Positions 33,956-42,092 of a stretch of 57,987 nt of DNA are shown one piece after another. The stretch comes from Pontibacillus marinus BH030004 = DSM 16465 (GTDB taxonomy: Bacteria > Bacillota > Bacilli > Bacillales > BH030062): positions 1-57,987 of the forward strand of contig NZ_AULJ01000038.1 in NCBI RefSeq assembly GCF_000425225.1, given 5' to 3'. Position numbers and translations under genes: made by a program. Under the pieces are notes generated by a model. It had not been told where the DNA came from. It saw only the letters and a program-made list of their open reading frames with translations, and searched no databases. Positions within the stretch are counted from its first letter, which is position 1, and each line of letters opens with the position of its first letter.

Positions 33956-34525
33956 ATGAGTGATCGGGATTTACAACTTTATCACAGGGTCCTTGATGGA
34001 GATAAACAAGCGTTAGAGGAGATCTATGATAAGTATGAAAAACTATTATTTTCTTTTGCCTATAAAACATGTGGTCAAAAAGAAATGGCAGAAGAAATTT
34101 TACAAGAGGTCTTTATCAAACTATGGACTCAAAGGGCTACTTACGATGAGTCTAAAGGGAAATTCTCCTCTTGGATCATGACGATTACACGCTATACCAG
34201 TATTGATACCGTTCGGAAAAAGGAGAACCATAACTATTCTCTTGAAGAAGAACGGGATACACTGCACCAAGAAGAACCTTCAGCTGAAGATTTAGCTGAA
34301 TGGCGAGAACAGGGAGAACTTATTCGAAAAGCCATAAAGAAATTATCTAAAGATCAAAGCAAAATTATAAGATTATTTTATTTCAAAGGGTTAACTCAGC
34401 AAGAGATCGCAAATAAATGCGATTTATCCCTCGGAACAGTGAAGGGACGAATACGCTTAGCTTTAAAACATTTAAGAAAAGAGTTATCGAACATCAAAGA
34501 GAAAGGGGGTGTGCGTGATGCGTAA
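33956..34525 (+). CDS. ECF-type RNA polymerase sigma factor
   Basis: Sigma-70 family ECF factor, 189 residues. Region 2 is YEKLLFSFAYKTCGQKEMAEEILQEVFIKLW (about 24-54). Region 4 with its helix-turn-helix is GLTQQEIANKCDLSLGTVKGRIRLALKHLRKEL (about 142-174). It directs polymerase to a stress or envelope regulon. The next gene encodes a zinc anti-sigma factor overlapping its end, the standard pair. The group resembles RskA-linked SigK-like ECFs. AAGGAGAA precedes the ATG. Confidence 0.92.
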   Translation: MSDRDLQLYHRVLDGDKQALEEIYDKYEKLLFSFAYKTCGQKEMAEEILQEVFIKLWTQRATYDESKGKFSSWIMTITRYTSIDTVRKKENHNYSLEEERDTLHQEEPSAEDLAEWREQGELIRKAIKKLSKDQSKIIRLFYFKGLTQQEIANKCDLSLGTVKGRIRLALKHLRKELSNIKEKGGVRDA

Positions 34526-35312
34526 TAACTGTGATCTGTTAATAGATTATTTTAATGGTCAACTTTCAAAAGAAGAGGAAGAAGCTTTTGAACAACACTT
34601 AGAAACCTGTTCAGATTGTAAGGAAGAACTAGCTGAACTTCAAGAAATGACAGAAGACCTACCGTTTGCTTCGGAACCTGTAGAACCAGCTGTAGGAATG
34701 AAAGACCGCGTTTTAAGTGGTGTTTTTGGTGAAGAAATTACAAAAGATGAAGTTCAGGAAAGCTCATCAACCAATCACTCAGCAGTATCATCCGATTATG
34801 AAGAGGAATCTGAAAATGAATTAGCATCACGCTACACTCGAAAACAGCCACGAGGAATAAAACCATGGATGGTTACTACACTAGCTGCTGCGTTAATGTT
34901 ATCGCTTATCGGAAATATGTATGCCTTTTTACAAGAACCCGAAACTACACAACCAGATCCAGAAGAAGAATCAATCGATCAAGTTGTTCGTCGTGTTACG
35001 TTACAAGGCCAAGCTTCTGGTAAGGCAACTGCCTCTATCATTAAACAAAATGAAAACCAAGTTTTATCTGTGGATGCCCAAAACCTTCAACAATTAGAGG
35101 GAGAAGAGGTATATCAGGTATGGCTGCTTGAAGGAGAAACTCCTTATCGTGCAGGAAGCTTCGTTGCAAACCAAAATGGTGAAGGTGCCGTTTCATTTTC
35201 AATGGAACAGCTTCCTAATGATAAAACATGGGATATGATCGCCATATCAAAAGAACCTGATGCAACAAGCAAAAAACCACGAGGAAATGTCGTCTTAAGC
35301 TCCAAGTTTTAA
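34518..35312 (+). CDS. Membrane anti-sigma factor (zinc-finger plus RskA-type domain)
   Basis: Holds the neighbouring ECF sigma inactive. The 264 residues comprise a ZAS zinc motif (Cys5, His27-x3-Cys31-x2-Cys34), an acidic linker, one membrane helix (about 118-138, MVTTLAAALMLSLIGNMYAF) and an extracytoplasmic RskA-like domain (about 150-264) with VYQVWLLEGETPYRAGSF. I choose ATG 34518, seven bases after GGGGGTG and overlapping the sigma gene end by 8 bp. Regulated intramembrane proteolysis is the usual release mechanism for this class (family knowledge). Confidence 0.88.
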   Translation: MRNNCDLLIDYFNGQLSKEEEEAFEQHLETCSDCKEELAELQEMTEDLPFASEPVEPAVGMKDRVLSGVFGEEITKDEVQESSSTNHSAVSSDYEEESENELASRYTRKQPRGIKPWMVTTLAAALMLSLIGNMYAFLQEPETTQPDPEEESIDQVVRRVTLQGQASGKATASIIKQNENQVLSVDAQNLQQLEGEEVYQVWLLEGETPYRAGSFVANQNGEGAVSFSMEQLPNDKTWDMIAISKEPDATSKKPRGNVVLSSKF

Positions 35313-35318
35313 TAAATA

Positions 35319-35349
35319 GACCCGAACCATGAAATACATGGTTCGGGTC
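35319..35349. terminator. Terminator of the sigma/anti-sigma operon
   Basis: GACCCGAACCATG / CATGGTTCGGGTC, 13-bp perfect stem, 5-nt loop, followed by TTTTC on the plus strand. Confidence 0.92.
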
Positions 35350-35400
35350 TTTTCATTTATATTGATAAATTCAATACGCTCTTGATCCTCTTACATAACA

Positions 35401-36507
35401 TTAATAAGCCCTCACTGGTGAGATCAGATGGAGCTGATTCTGTTCACCCTCTCCTTGTATCGTAATCGGTCGCATTGCACCACCTACACCTAATTTCACC
35501 CTATCATTCCTTAACGTCTTTAAAGCCTCCATCATAAAAGATCCATTAAATGTTATTTGGAAATCATCTCCATCCATTTTCTCTATCCTAATGGCTTCCT
35601 GTATATTCCCAACTTCACTTGAATTTGAATAAATATTGAGTCGACCTTTTGAAATCACCTTCATTGTTACATTATAATGCTGCCAATCACTCGCAAATAA
35701 ACAAGCCCGGTCTATGCTCTTCATTAGATCAGTACGATCTAAAAGCAGGGAAGTAGATGAAGATACATTAATCAATTCCGATACATTCGGAAACTTACCC
35801 TCTATCAATCTTGAATAGAGGGTAAATCGTTGTGCTTGAAAGCTTATATTCGCATCTGAAAAAACAACATGTACCTCTTCGCTGTCAGAAAGTAATTTGT
35901 CTAATTCATTTAAAGTATTTCCAGGAACAATCAAATCCCCCATTAAAGAGTCCTGGATTTGGAGTTTGGACAAAGCTAAACGGTGCGAATTTGTTGCTGC
36001 AGCTTGCAGCACCCCATCTTTTATTGATAGATTTACTCCAGTTAAAGCTGGACTAGATTCCTGTTTCGATACAGCAAATACGGTTGAATGAATTAAGTGA
36101 TGAAGATCTCTACCTAAAAATTGGAAAGATGCTTCTTCTTGAATATTAGGGAGTTTCGGATAATCTTCTGGGTCCATTCCATTTAAACTTGTCTGAATGT
36201 CATCCGAAGATATGTACATTTTAAGATCTTTAGTTAAGATGTGTATAAGGTCCGGAAGCTTCTTTACCACCTCTATAAAATGATGAGAGGGTACCACAAT
36301 ACTCCCAAATTCAACCACATCGACATCCTCTTTTGGGATATGTCTTTCTATAATAATGTTCGAGTTACTTGCGATAAACGTTACGCCTTCCTTAGAAGTT
36401 TTAATGAAAATACCTGTTAAGATCGGGATTGTGGTCTTTGTTGAAATAGCCCTCCCTACATCTTTTAAAGCTTCTCGGCCATGGGATTGCTTCATATAAA
36501 ATTCCAT
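35401..36507 (-). CDS. Second DNA polymerase III beta-clamp (DnaN paralogue)
   Basis: Sliding-clamp protein of 368 residues, the length of housekeeping DnaN. It shows the three-domain clamp pattern: REALKDVGRAISTKTTIPILTGIFI at the N terminus, ASFQFLGRDLHHLIHSTVFAVSKQESSPALTGVNLSI in the middle and the C-terminal QLHLISPVRAY. The start is ATG 36507 after AAGGAG; the frame is open 30 codons more but without a site. There is no dnaA, recF or gyrB nearby, so it is not the housekeeping locus. The divergence (for example VHVVFSDANISFQAQRF) suggests an accessory clamp. Similar second clamps occur in some Bacillus species. Confidence 0.87.
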   Translation of the reverse strand: MEFYMKQSHGREALKDVGRAISTKTTIPILTGIFIKTSKEGVTFIASNSNIIIERHIPKEDVDVVEFGSIVVPSHHFIEVVKKLPDLIHILTKDLKMYISSDDIQTSLNGMDPEDYPKLPNIQEEASFQFLGRDLHHLIHSTVFAVSKQESSPALTGVNLSIKDGVLQAAATNSHRLALSKLQIQDSLMGDLIVPGNTLNELDKLLSDSEEVHVVFSDANISFQAQRFTLYSRLIEGKFPNVSELINVSSSTSLLLDRTDLMKSIDRACLFASDWQHYNVTMKVISKGRLNIYSNSSEVGNIQEAIRIEKMDGDDFQITFNGSFMMEALKTLRNDRVKLGVGGAMRPITIQGEGEQNQLHLISPVRAY

Positions 36508-36596
36508 AATATTCTCCTTAGATAAATTTAACCCAAACATATATTCGATAATTCTATCGCCAATTCCTTTATGATAATAAAAACGATTTTGATTCA

Positions 36597-36923
36597 TTAT
36601 TGATTATGTTGATGTTCATGAATATACGGGTGGCGGAAGAAAAGGAATAAGGGTAATGCCATAGAAAGCCCCACTGTTAACGTCAAGATCAGACATATCC
36701 ACCATTCTTTTATTTGGTATTTTTTTGTTTCAACAAACATAAACACCCAAAACACTACACAAGAAATAAGAAAGTCTACAGCAAAAAATGTGGATATTTG
36801 GTTAGCGAATAGCTGCTTGATAATTAAATTTAGATCCAGCCCGTGTTCAATTAAAAAGCTGGTAAAGAAATAATAGGGTAGAATAGCACCTATAACAGCT
36901 AGAATGAAATAGACCTTTCTCAT
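36597..36923 (-). CDS. DUF2834-family small membrane protein
   Basis: A 108-residue protein with three membrane segments (about 5-25, 42-66, 73-97). The sequence begins MRKVYFILAVIGAILPYYFF and has the DUF2834 hallmark FFAVDFLISCVVFWVFMFVE. The His-rich C-terminal tail (HPYIHEHQHNQ) might bind metal, a guess. The ribosome site is GGGGGAT. Function is unknown. Confidence 0.75.
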   Translation of the reverse strand: MRKVYFILAVIGAILPYYFFTSFLIEHGLDLNLIIKQLFANQISTFFAVDFLISCVVFWVFMFVETKKYQIKEWWICLILTLTVGLSMALPLFLFFRHPYIHEHQHNQ

Positions 36924-36943
36924 CTAATCCCCCTCTTTAGTAA

Positions 36944-37222
36944 TTAGTCGCTCTTCAGATTTATAACTCTACTCACATTCTTTTGTGTAAAGTAAATGAC
37001 CAATAAAGCAATACCTTTCCAAGATAAGAGGAAATCGATTACTTGTTTAATACCTTCTTGAAGACTTTCGAATATATGTAAGATAATATATAAAACTAGT
37101 TTCCCATCATTTTCAGGATGTGGATCAAATACAAATTCCTCCAAGAAAAGACCTATATCAATATACGAGTAGAGAAAAAAGATAAAAAGAAGTACACCCA
37201 GCCATAATTTTTTATTTTTCAA
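36944..37222 (-). CDS. Uncharacterised small membrane protein
   Basis: About 92 residues with two hydrophobic segments (LWLGVLLFIFFLYSYIDIGLF, GIALLVIYF) separated by an acidic loop. The start is uncertain. TTG at 37222 has GGGGGTGAG six bases upstream, while GTGs at 37231 or 37240 lie at or before that site. It is 20 bp upstream of the DUF2834 gene in the same direction, likely one transcript. No family recognised. Confidence 0.5.
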   Translation of the reverse strand: MKNKKLWLGVLLFIFFLYSYIDIGLFLEEFVFDPHPENDGKLVLYIILHIFESLQEGIKQVIDFLLSWKGIALLVIYFTQKNVSRVINLKSD

Positions 37223-37345
37223 GCTTCTCACCCCCAACACCTATTAGATTCCATATTTACCATAAAAACCCACAACACTATTTTTATGTGTCATGGGCTT
37301 TTATCATTCAATATATCCTTGTGTTATAGATCAATCAAATCAAAA

Positions 37346-37389
37346 ATCGATACGCTTTCTAACTATACTAAAGCTAGAAACGTATCGAT
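37346..37389 (-). terminator. Long-stem terminator after the GNAT gene
   Basis: ATCGATACG with CTTTCTA pairs with TAGAAA and CGTATCGAT over some 15 bp. On the minus strand TTTTTGATTT follows. A second weaker hairpin (CCCA-ACAC / GTGT-TGGG) is at 37267-37300. Confidence 0.75.
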
Positions 37390-37456
37390 CTCTTTTTGAT
37401 ATAATCTTTTTCCGCTCAACAGATACCCTCTCTCTTTGCCCAACCTTCCGGCTATC

Positions 37457-37852
37457 TTATTTCTTTGTACGATGTAATACATATTGAGATGAACTACTTC
37501 GAAATCCCTCAATTTCATAAAATGGGATCAACGTTTCGTCGCAAAATAAGCTAATAATATCGATATGCTCCAACTCATGTAGCAAACGTTCAATAATATG
37601 AGTTCCTATTTCTTTGCGGCGATATTGATGATGGACGACAACATCCTCTACATAGGCTCGGAACTTCCCATCAGATACAGCTCTAGCAAATCCAACTAAT
37701 TCATCATCAATCCAAGCCCCTACTGAGATTGTTCTCTCTAATATGTCTTCTATTTCGCTTTCTTTCATATCTTCCCACCATCCAACATTTTGATATAACC
37801 TAATCACACTTTTGGCGGGGATAACTCTTTCCCCATAACTATTGATCTCCAC
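37457..37852 (-). CDS. GNAT-family N-acetyltransferase
   Basis: Small GNAT enzyme, 131 residues, close in layout to aminoalkyl/YjdJ-like acetyltransferases. SVGAWIDDELVGFARAVSDG and VEDVVVHHQYRRKEIGTHII (with the acetyl-CoA loop R-R-K-x-I-G) are clear. FCDETLIPFYEIEGF forms the final part. The GTG start lies 3 bp after the upstream hydrolase stop, whose last codons offer AAGGATG, so translation is coupled. The acceptor is unknown. Confidence 0.8.
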   Translation of the reverse strand: MEINSYGERVIPAKSVIRLYQNVGWWEDMKESEIEDILERTISVGAWIDDELVGFARAVSDGKFRAYVEDVVVHHQYRRKEIGTHIIERLLHELEHIDIISLFCDETLIPFYEIEGFRSSSSQYVLHRTKK

Positions 37853-37855
37853 TAA

Positions 37856-38728
37856 TCACTCATCCTTCTTGTTTTTCCACATGTTATAAAGAGGGTACAT
37901 GATATCATCCACCAAACGATCCGCTTCTTCTCTATTCTCTAAACCTTTAGCAGCAATCACCACAATATAGGGATTTTCTTGAAAAGCTCCTAATACACTG
38001 ATTTCAATTAATGACCCAGGTAACCCACCTGTCATATTGACTTGATGATAATATGGAATTCTTACATGCTTGTCTTGCATCCGTACCATCCCCTGAATAA
38101 CAGGTTCCCATGTATCAGGATCTTGTTGATAACTGTTGTAAATCGTTTGAACTAATTTTGCAATCTCCACAAGCTGTCCACGATTTTCCTCATCACGGGG
38201 ATCCTCTGTAACATTTATACTCAAAAAATTCTTGTCGATCTGAGATTGGATACGAGAAAAGCCTCCCAATTGATTTGCACAAGCCTTTGCTAATTCCACA
38301 TCATGACACGCAATCATCCCCTCTACAACTTGCCTAAGCTGCAAAGTATCACGCCTTTGCCAGTGTGGATAAAGTTGTTCACTATCTTCTCGTGGATCCA
38401 CCTTTACTTCAGACACTACGTCGTCCCAGTTCATCTCCCCTTCCTCTACTAACTTAGCGATCCCATATCCCATTGCTACCTTTCCAGCTGATGCGAGTGG
38501 ATACGTCTCCAACTCGTTAATTTGTATAGATCTATCTAGATCTTGAGCAGAGTGAACCGATATCCCCCATGTTCCAGATTGTTTTTTGAAACAGTCTATA
38601 AGTTTATCCACAGTTGTATGACTCCCTTCTTGATTATGTATTCTCGAGCGTTGTGGATATTCCTTGTTTTGTGCATAACTTTTACCTAATTCGGGATAAA
38701 TAGGACAGATAGAATACATAGAAAGCAA
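37856..38728 (-). CDS. Class A beta-lactamase-like serine hydrolase
   Basis: A 290-residue protein of the beta-lactamase2 fold. YPLASAGKVAMGYGIAKL supplies S-x-x-K (Ser-Ala-Gly-Lys). In place of the S-D-N triad there is ACHDVELAKA, and MTGGLPG stands where K-T-G is expected. These changes argue for a hydrolase other than a true antibiotic-resistance enzyme. No convincing signal peptide is present, though the N terminus (MLSMYSICPIYPELG) is unusual and the real start might differ. Coupled to the GNAT gene and divergent from cydA with only 16 bp between. Confidence 0.7.
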   Translation of the reverse strand: MLSMYSICPIYPELGKSYAQNKEYPQRSRIHNQEGSHTTVDKLIDCFKKQSGTWGISVHSAQDLDRSIQINELETYPLASAGKVAMGYGIAKLVEEGEMNWDDVVSEVKVDPREDSEQLYPHWQRRDTLQLRQVVEGMIACHDVELAKACANQLGGFSRIQSQIDKNFLSINVTEDPRDEENRGQLVEIAKLVQTIYNSYQQDPDTWEPVIQGMVRMQDKHVRIPYYHQVNMTGGLPGSLIEISVLGAFQENPYIVVIAAKGLENREEADRLVDDIMYPLYNMWKNKKDE

Positions 38729-38744
38729 AACTGAGGTGAAGCTT

Positions 38745-40076
38745 GTGGATACAGTAGATTTGGCCCGTGCTTTGTTTGGTTCATCGCTCGGTTTTCATAT
38801 TATCTACGCAACAATTGGTGTAGGAGTTCCTCTTATGATCATCATTGCTGAGGTTATGTACATAATCAAAAAAGATAAGGACTATGCTTTAATGGCAAAA
38901 CGCTGGACGAAAGGATTTGCCATTCTCTTAGCCGTGGCCATCGCTTCAGGAACAATTGTTGGTGTCTTAATGTCCTTACTCTTCCCAGGCTTTATGGAGA
39001 TTGTCGGCCAAGTCATTGCATTACCTTTTCAAATCGAGATTTTTGCCTTCTTAATTGAAGCTGTATTTATGTCCATCTACTTGTATGCAGCTGACCGTTT
39101 ACCTGCATGGATGAGACTTGTGAGCATAATTTCTGTCGCAATCGGAGCAGTTGGATCAGCTATATTAATAACGGATGCCCACGCTTGGATGAATACACCA
39201 GCAGGCTTCGAAATGACAGCTAATGGTGAAGTGATAAACGTAGATCCTTGGGCAGCTTTTTTCAATCCTAGCTTCTTCGTAACAGCCACCCATGTAGCTG
39301 TATCTGCATATATGACAGTTGCGTTTTTAATTGGGTCTATAGCTGGATTACGGTTATTACGTTCTAGTATTTCTTCCGAAGAACGAAAGTACCATCAAAA
39401 AAGTTTTATGATCGCCGTTTATCTAGGTGCTTTCATGTCCCTTGCCACAGCCATAAATGGACATGAAACGGCTCAAATGCTTCATGAGTATAATCCTAGA
39501 AAACTAGCCGCTGCAGAGGGGTTATTTGAGACAACAGACTATGCCCCTTTATCCATTGGAGGTTGGACTTCAAGGGAAAAAGAAGAGGTCCTTTATGCTA
39601 TAGAAATTCCATATGCACTAAGCTTCTTAGCTGGAGACCGCTTTGATACAGAAGTAAAAGGCTTAAATGAGTATCCTGAGGAGCTTTGGCCACCTTTATA
39701 TGTCCATACACTATTTAATGTGATGGTAGGAATCGGCAGTGTACTTATTGCATTATCTCTATTTGCAATCTTCTGGCGTCATGTCTTGAAAAAGGATTGG
39801 CCGGGTTGGGTGCTTGCTCTTTTTGTTGCTGGAGGCCCACTTGCATTAATTGGGATTGAGGCAGGTTGGTGTTTCAGCTGTATCGGTAGACAACCTTACA
39901 CAATCGTAAACGTATTAAAAACGGCAGATGCTGCAACCAAAGCGAACAATGTAGGAGTCTTGTTCGTCCTGTTTATATCTCTATACGTAGTGCTGTTATT
40001 CGTAACAGTCTTTGTTATGTCATTTTATTTTAAGCGCAACCCTGTACAAAAAGAATTAGAGCAACGAGGAGTGTGA
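38745..40076 (+). CDS. cydA: Cytochrome bd-type quinol oxidase subunit I
   Basis: Haem-binding subunit of a cytochrome bd oxidase, 443 residues with about nine membrane segments and a short Q-loop, so like the CIO/YthA group. His in SSLGFHIIYA, the acidic pair in FQIEIFAFLIEAVFMS, and GRQPY near 405 are visible. The conserved Glu in GWxxxExGRQPW is Cys here (GWCFSCIGRQPY). GTG 38745 is supported by GAGGTG six bases ahead. A GTG three codons earlier overlaps it. It forms an operon with the next gene. No cydCD here. Confidence 0.9.
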   Translation: MDTVDLARALFGSSLGFHIIYATIGVGVPLMIIIAEVMYIIKKDKDYALMAKRWTKGFAILLAVAIASGTIVGVLMSLLFPGFMEIVGQVIALPFQIEIFAFLIEAVFMSIYLYAADRLPAWMRLVSIISVAIGAVGSAILITDAHAWMNTPAGFEMTANGEVINVDPWAAFFNPSFFVTATHVAVSAYMTVAFLIGSIAGLRLLRSSISSEERKYHQKSFMIAVYLGAFMSLATAINGHETAQMLHEYNPRKLAAAEGLFETTDYAPLSIGGWTSREKEEVLYAIEIPYALSFLAGDRFDTEVKGLNEYPEELWPPLYVHTLFNVMVGIGSVLIALSLFAIFWRHVLKKDWPGWVLALFVAGGPLALIGIEAGWCFSCIGRQPYTIVNVLKTADAATKANNVGVLFVLFISLYVVLLFVTVFVMSFYFKRNPVQKELEQRGV

Positions 40077-40082
40077 TAGGTT

Positions 40083-41108
40083 GTGGAAGAATCTTTAATA
40101 GCAGTTACGATTCTCTGGAGCTTTTTGTTCGTCTATTCCATGCTGGGATCACTTGACTTCGGTTCAGGGTTCTGGGGGATGGTGTATGGGAAAAATAAAA
40201 ACACAAACGCCTCTGCAATCGCTAATCGATTCTTATCCCCAACCTGGGAAGTGACCAACGTGTTCCTTGTTTTACTCGTTGTTGCTCTTGTGAGTTTCTT
40301 TCCATTTGCAACGTCTATGCTCGGAACACTTTTACTTGTGCCAATTGGATTAGGTTTAATTTTATTAACGATTCGTACGACCTTCATGGTTTTTGCCCAT
40401 CATGTTCAGAAGTTTGGTGACATGCTCAGGGTAACTTCAGGACTGACTGGATTGTTGATACCTGCATTACTTGTGAGTATTTTACCCATCACTTTAGGTG
40501 GATTTATAGAAATGGAGAATGGGTATCCACAACTTATGTATGGAAAACTATTGTCGAGCTCTACCACTTACATGCATATCCTATTTGGCTTAAGTACAGA
40601 ACTATTTTTATCGGCCTTGTTTTTAACAGATTATGCCCGTGAAGCAGGAGATCAGAGTGCGTTCAGGACATATCGTATGCATACAATTTGGCTAGGACCA
40701 TTAACCATGGTCATTGCGGTTTTAACCATTTTTACTATGCCGAGCGAGGCCTCTTGGCTTGTGGATAATGTAGGTGAAAATTTATACGGATTCGGCATGT
40801 CCATCGCGTTTTTCTTAATTGGTTACATCCTTCTATTTGTTAAAAAACCAAACGGAGAGGTCGGCTATACGAGGTGGGCAGTTATTGCTGTTATTCTTCA
40901 ATACGGTTTTGCCATTTATGCTTATGGATCCGCTCACTTACCCTATATGGTTTATCCACACCTCACAATCAGTGATGGTTTTACAAATCCAGCAATGTTT
41001 TATCAGCTATTAATTGCATATATTATCGGCCTTTCTATACTTGTTCCGGCCTTTATTTTATTCTGGAGACTCTTCCTTAAAGATAAACGGTATGTAAAGC
41101 AAGAGTAG
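40083..41108 (+). CDS. cydB: Cytochrome bd-type oxidase subunit II
   Basis: Second subunit of the bd oxidase, 341 residues and about nine membrane helices. The N-terminal FLFVYSMLGSLDFGSGFWGMVY and FLSPTWEVTNVFLVLLVVALVSFFP (CydB-like WE-NNVWL variant) are visible, and IRTTFMVFAHHVQKFG follows. GTG start 6 bp after cydA. It probably assembles with CydA to reduce oxygen using menaquinol. The terminator at 41117 ends the operon. Confidence 0.88.
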   Translation: MEESLIAVTILWSFLFVYSMLGSLDFGSGFWGMVYGKNKNTNASAIANRFLSPTWEVTNVFLVLLVVALVSFFPFATSMLGTLLLVPIGLGLILLTIRTTFMVFAHHVQKFGDMLRVTSGLTGLLIPALLVSILPITLGGFIEMENGYPQLMYGKLLSSSTTYMHILFGLSTELFLSALFLTDYAREAGDQSAFRTYRMHTIWLGPLTMVIAVLTIFTMPSEASWLVDNVGENLYGFGMSIAFFLIGYILLFVKKPNGEVGYTRWAVIAVILQYGFAIYAYGSAHLPYMVYPHLTISDGFTNPAMFYQLLIAYIIGLSILVPAFILFWRLFLKDKRYVKQE

Positions 41109-41116
41109 GTGAAAAA

Positions 41117-41150
41117 GTACAGGCTTTCTTATAAAACGGTAAGCCTGTAC
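41117..41150. terminator. Convergent terminator after cydB
   Basis: GTACAGGCTT / AAGCCTGTAC, 10-bp perfect stem, between two converging genes. Confidence 0.8.
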
Positions 41151-41779
41151 TAACGTTCACTATCTTGCCAATGAGTAATAAATAAATAAACGAGCGCCCC
41201 GATAATCGGAATAAACCCAAGTAAAGAAAAACGAGTTCCATGACCATTTCTATGATAAGCATGGTGATTAATCCCCATTACAGAAAGTAGAGTAAGTACA
41301 CAAAAATCAAGCGTCATAACATGGACAAAACGGGAGTTAACAAACGCCTCTTGATAGACTCCAACATTTCCATAGACAAGCCCATAAATGATAAAAATCA
41401 TAGTAAATATCAGGATTGAGAAAGGGAAGAAAGGATTTTTAATCAATTCACGTGTGCGATTGGACGTTCGATTTTCTCTTTTACGTTGATCCCGATGAAA
41501 AATGAAGTAGGGTAAAAGCGCAAATGCACCAAATAAAAAGGAGAACATAACATAGGGCCAGGCTGAAATAGTTGATTGATCATTTTCTAACAAGAGTAGC
41601 CCAAAAACTACAGGCCACACACCTAGTAACAAGAAAACAGCCATGATAAGTGGTTCAGGTTCATCTAAAGAGAACAATGTTGCGACATAATTCAAATTCC
41701 CTTCTACGGGTGTAAGAAATAAAGCGTAACAAATAAATAACAGCCAAAACGCTAAAAGGATTGATTTAAGTTCTTTCAT
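41150..41779 (-). CDS. Uncharacterised polytopic membrane protein
   Basis: About 209 residues with six hydrophobic segments and a positively charged middle loop (FHRDQRKRENRTSNRTRELI). I do not recognise the family with confidence. The first third (PEPLIMAVFLLLGVWPVVFGLLL) and the end (LLGFIPIIGALVYLFITHW) recall DUF2834-like proteins. The start ATG 41779 overlaps the upstream small gene (ATGA). GGGAGGAAGG is nine bases before. Confidence 0.7.
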   Translation of the reverse strand: MKELKSILLAFWLLFICYALFLTPVEGNLNYVATLFSLDEPEPLIMAVFLLLGVWPVVFGLLLLENDQSTISAWPYVMFSFLFGAFALLPYFIFHRDQRKRENRTSNRTRELIKNPFFPFSILIFTMIFIIYGLVYGNVGVYQEAFVNSRFVHVMTLDFCVLTLLSVMGINHHAYHRNGHGTRFSLLGFIPIIGALVYLFITHWQDSER

Positions 41780-41973
41780 GAACGGCCTTCCTCCCAATCC
41801 TTCTTATACCGCTCTACTTTTAACCTAAGATCCTCTATCATGCTTAACAAACGATCGAGATCAGATGGATCAGCTGTCTCTCCATCCATGGATTCAATGA
41901 CTTGCTGAAGCATTTGGATTCGGTTTTGAAGATAGATCATTTGCGATGAACGATCATTTGTTGCCTTCCCCAT
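41776..41973 (-). CDS. Small coiled-coil protein (SE1561-like)
   Basis: A 65-residue soluble protein, mostly a charged coiled coil (MIYLQNRIQMLQQVIESM ... SDLDRLLSMIEDLRLKVERYKKDW, two helices). It resembles the short SE1561-type family of Bacillota, of unknown function; this identification is moderate. The ribosome site is AGGGGAGG. It is coupled to the membrane protein downstream by a 4-bp overlap. Confidence 0.65.
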   Translation of the reverse strand: MGKATNDRSSQMIYLQNRIQMLQQVIESMDGETADPSDLDRLLSMIEDLRLKVERYKKDWEEGRS

Positions 41974-42048
41974 ATTTATTCCTCCCCTAACCTCTACGTT
42001 GTTTAATAGTTTGTGTCCTTATGATATCAATAAAAATAGAGCAATTAA

Positions 42049-42076
42049 AGAAGACCTACCTATCGGTAAGTCTTCT
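42049..42076 (-). terminator. Terminator of the MHYT-GGDEF-EAL gene
   Basis: AGAAGAC plus TTACC pairs with GGTAG plus GTCTTCT (imperfect centre). TTTAATT follows on the minus strand. Confidence 0.7.
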
Positions 42077-42092
42077 TGTTTAATAAGAATGA

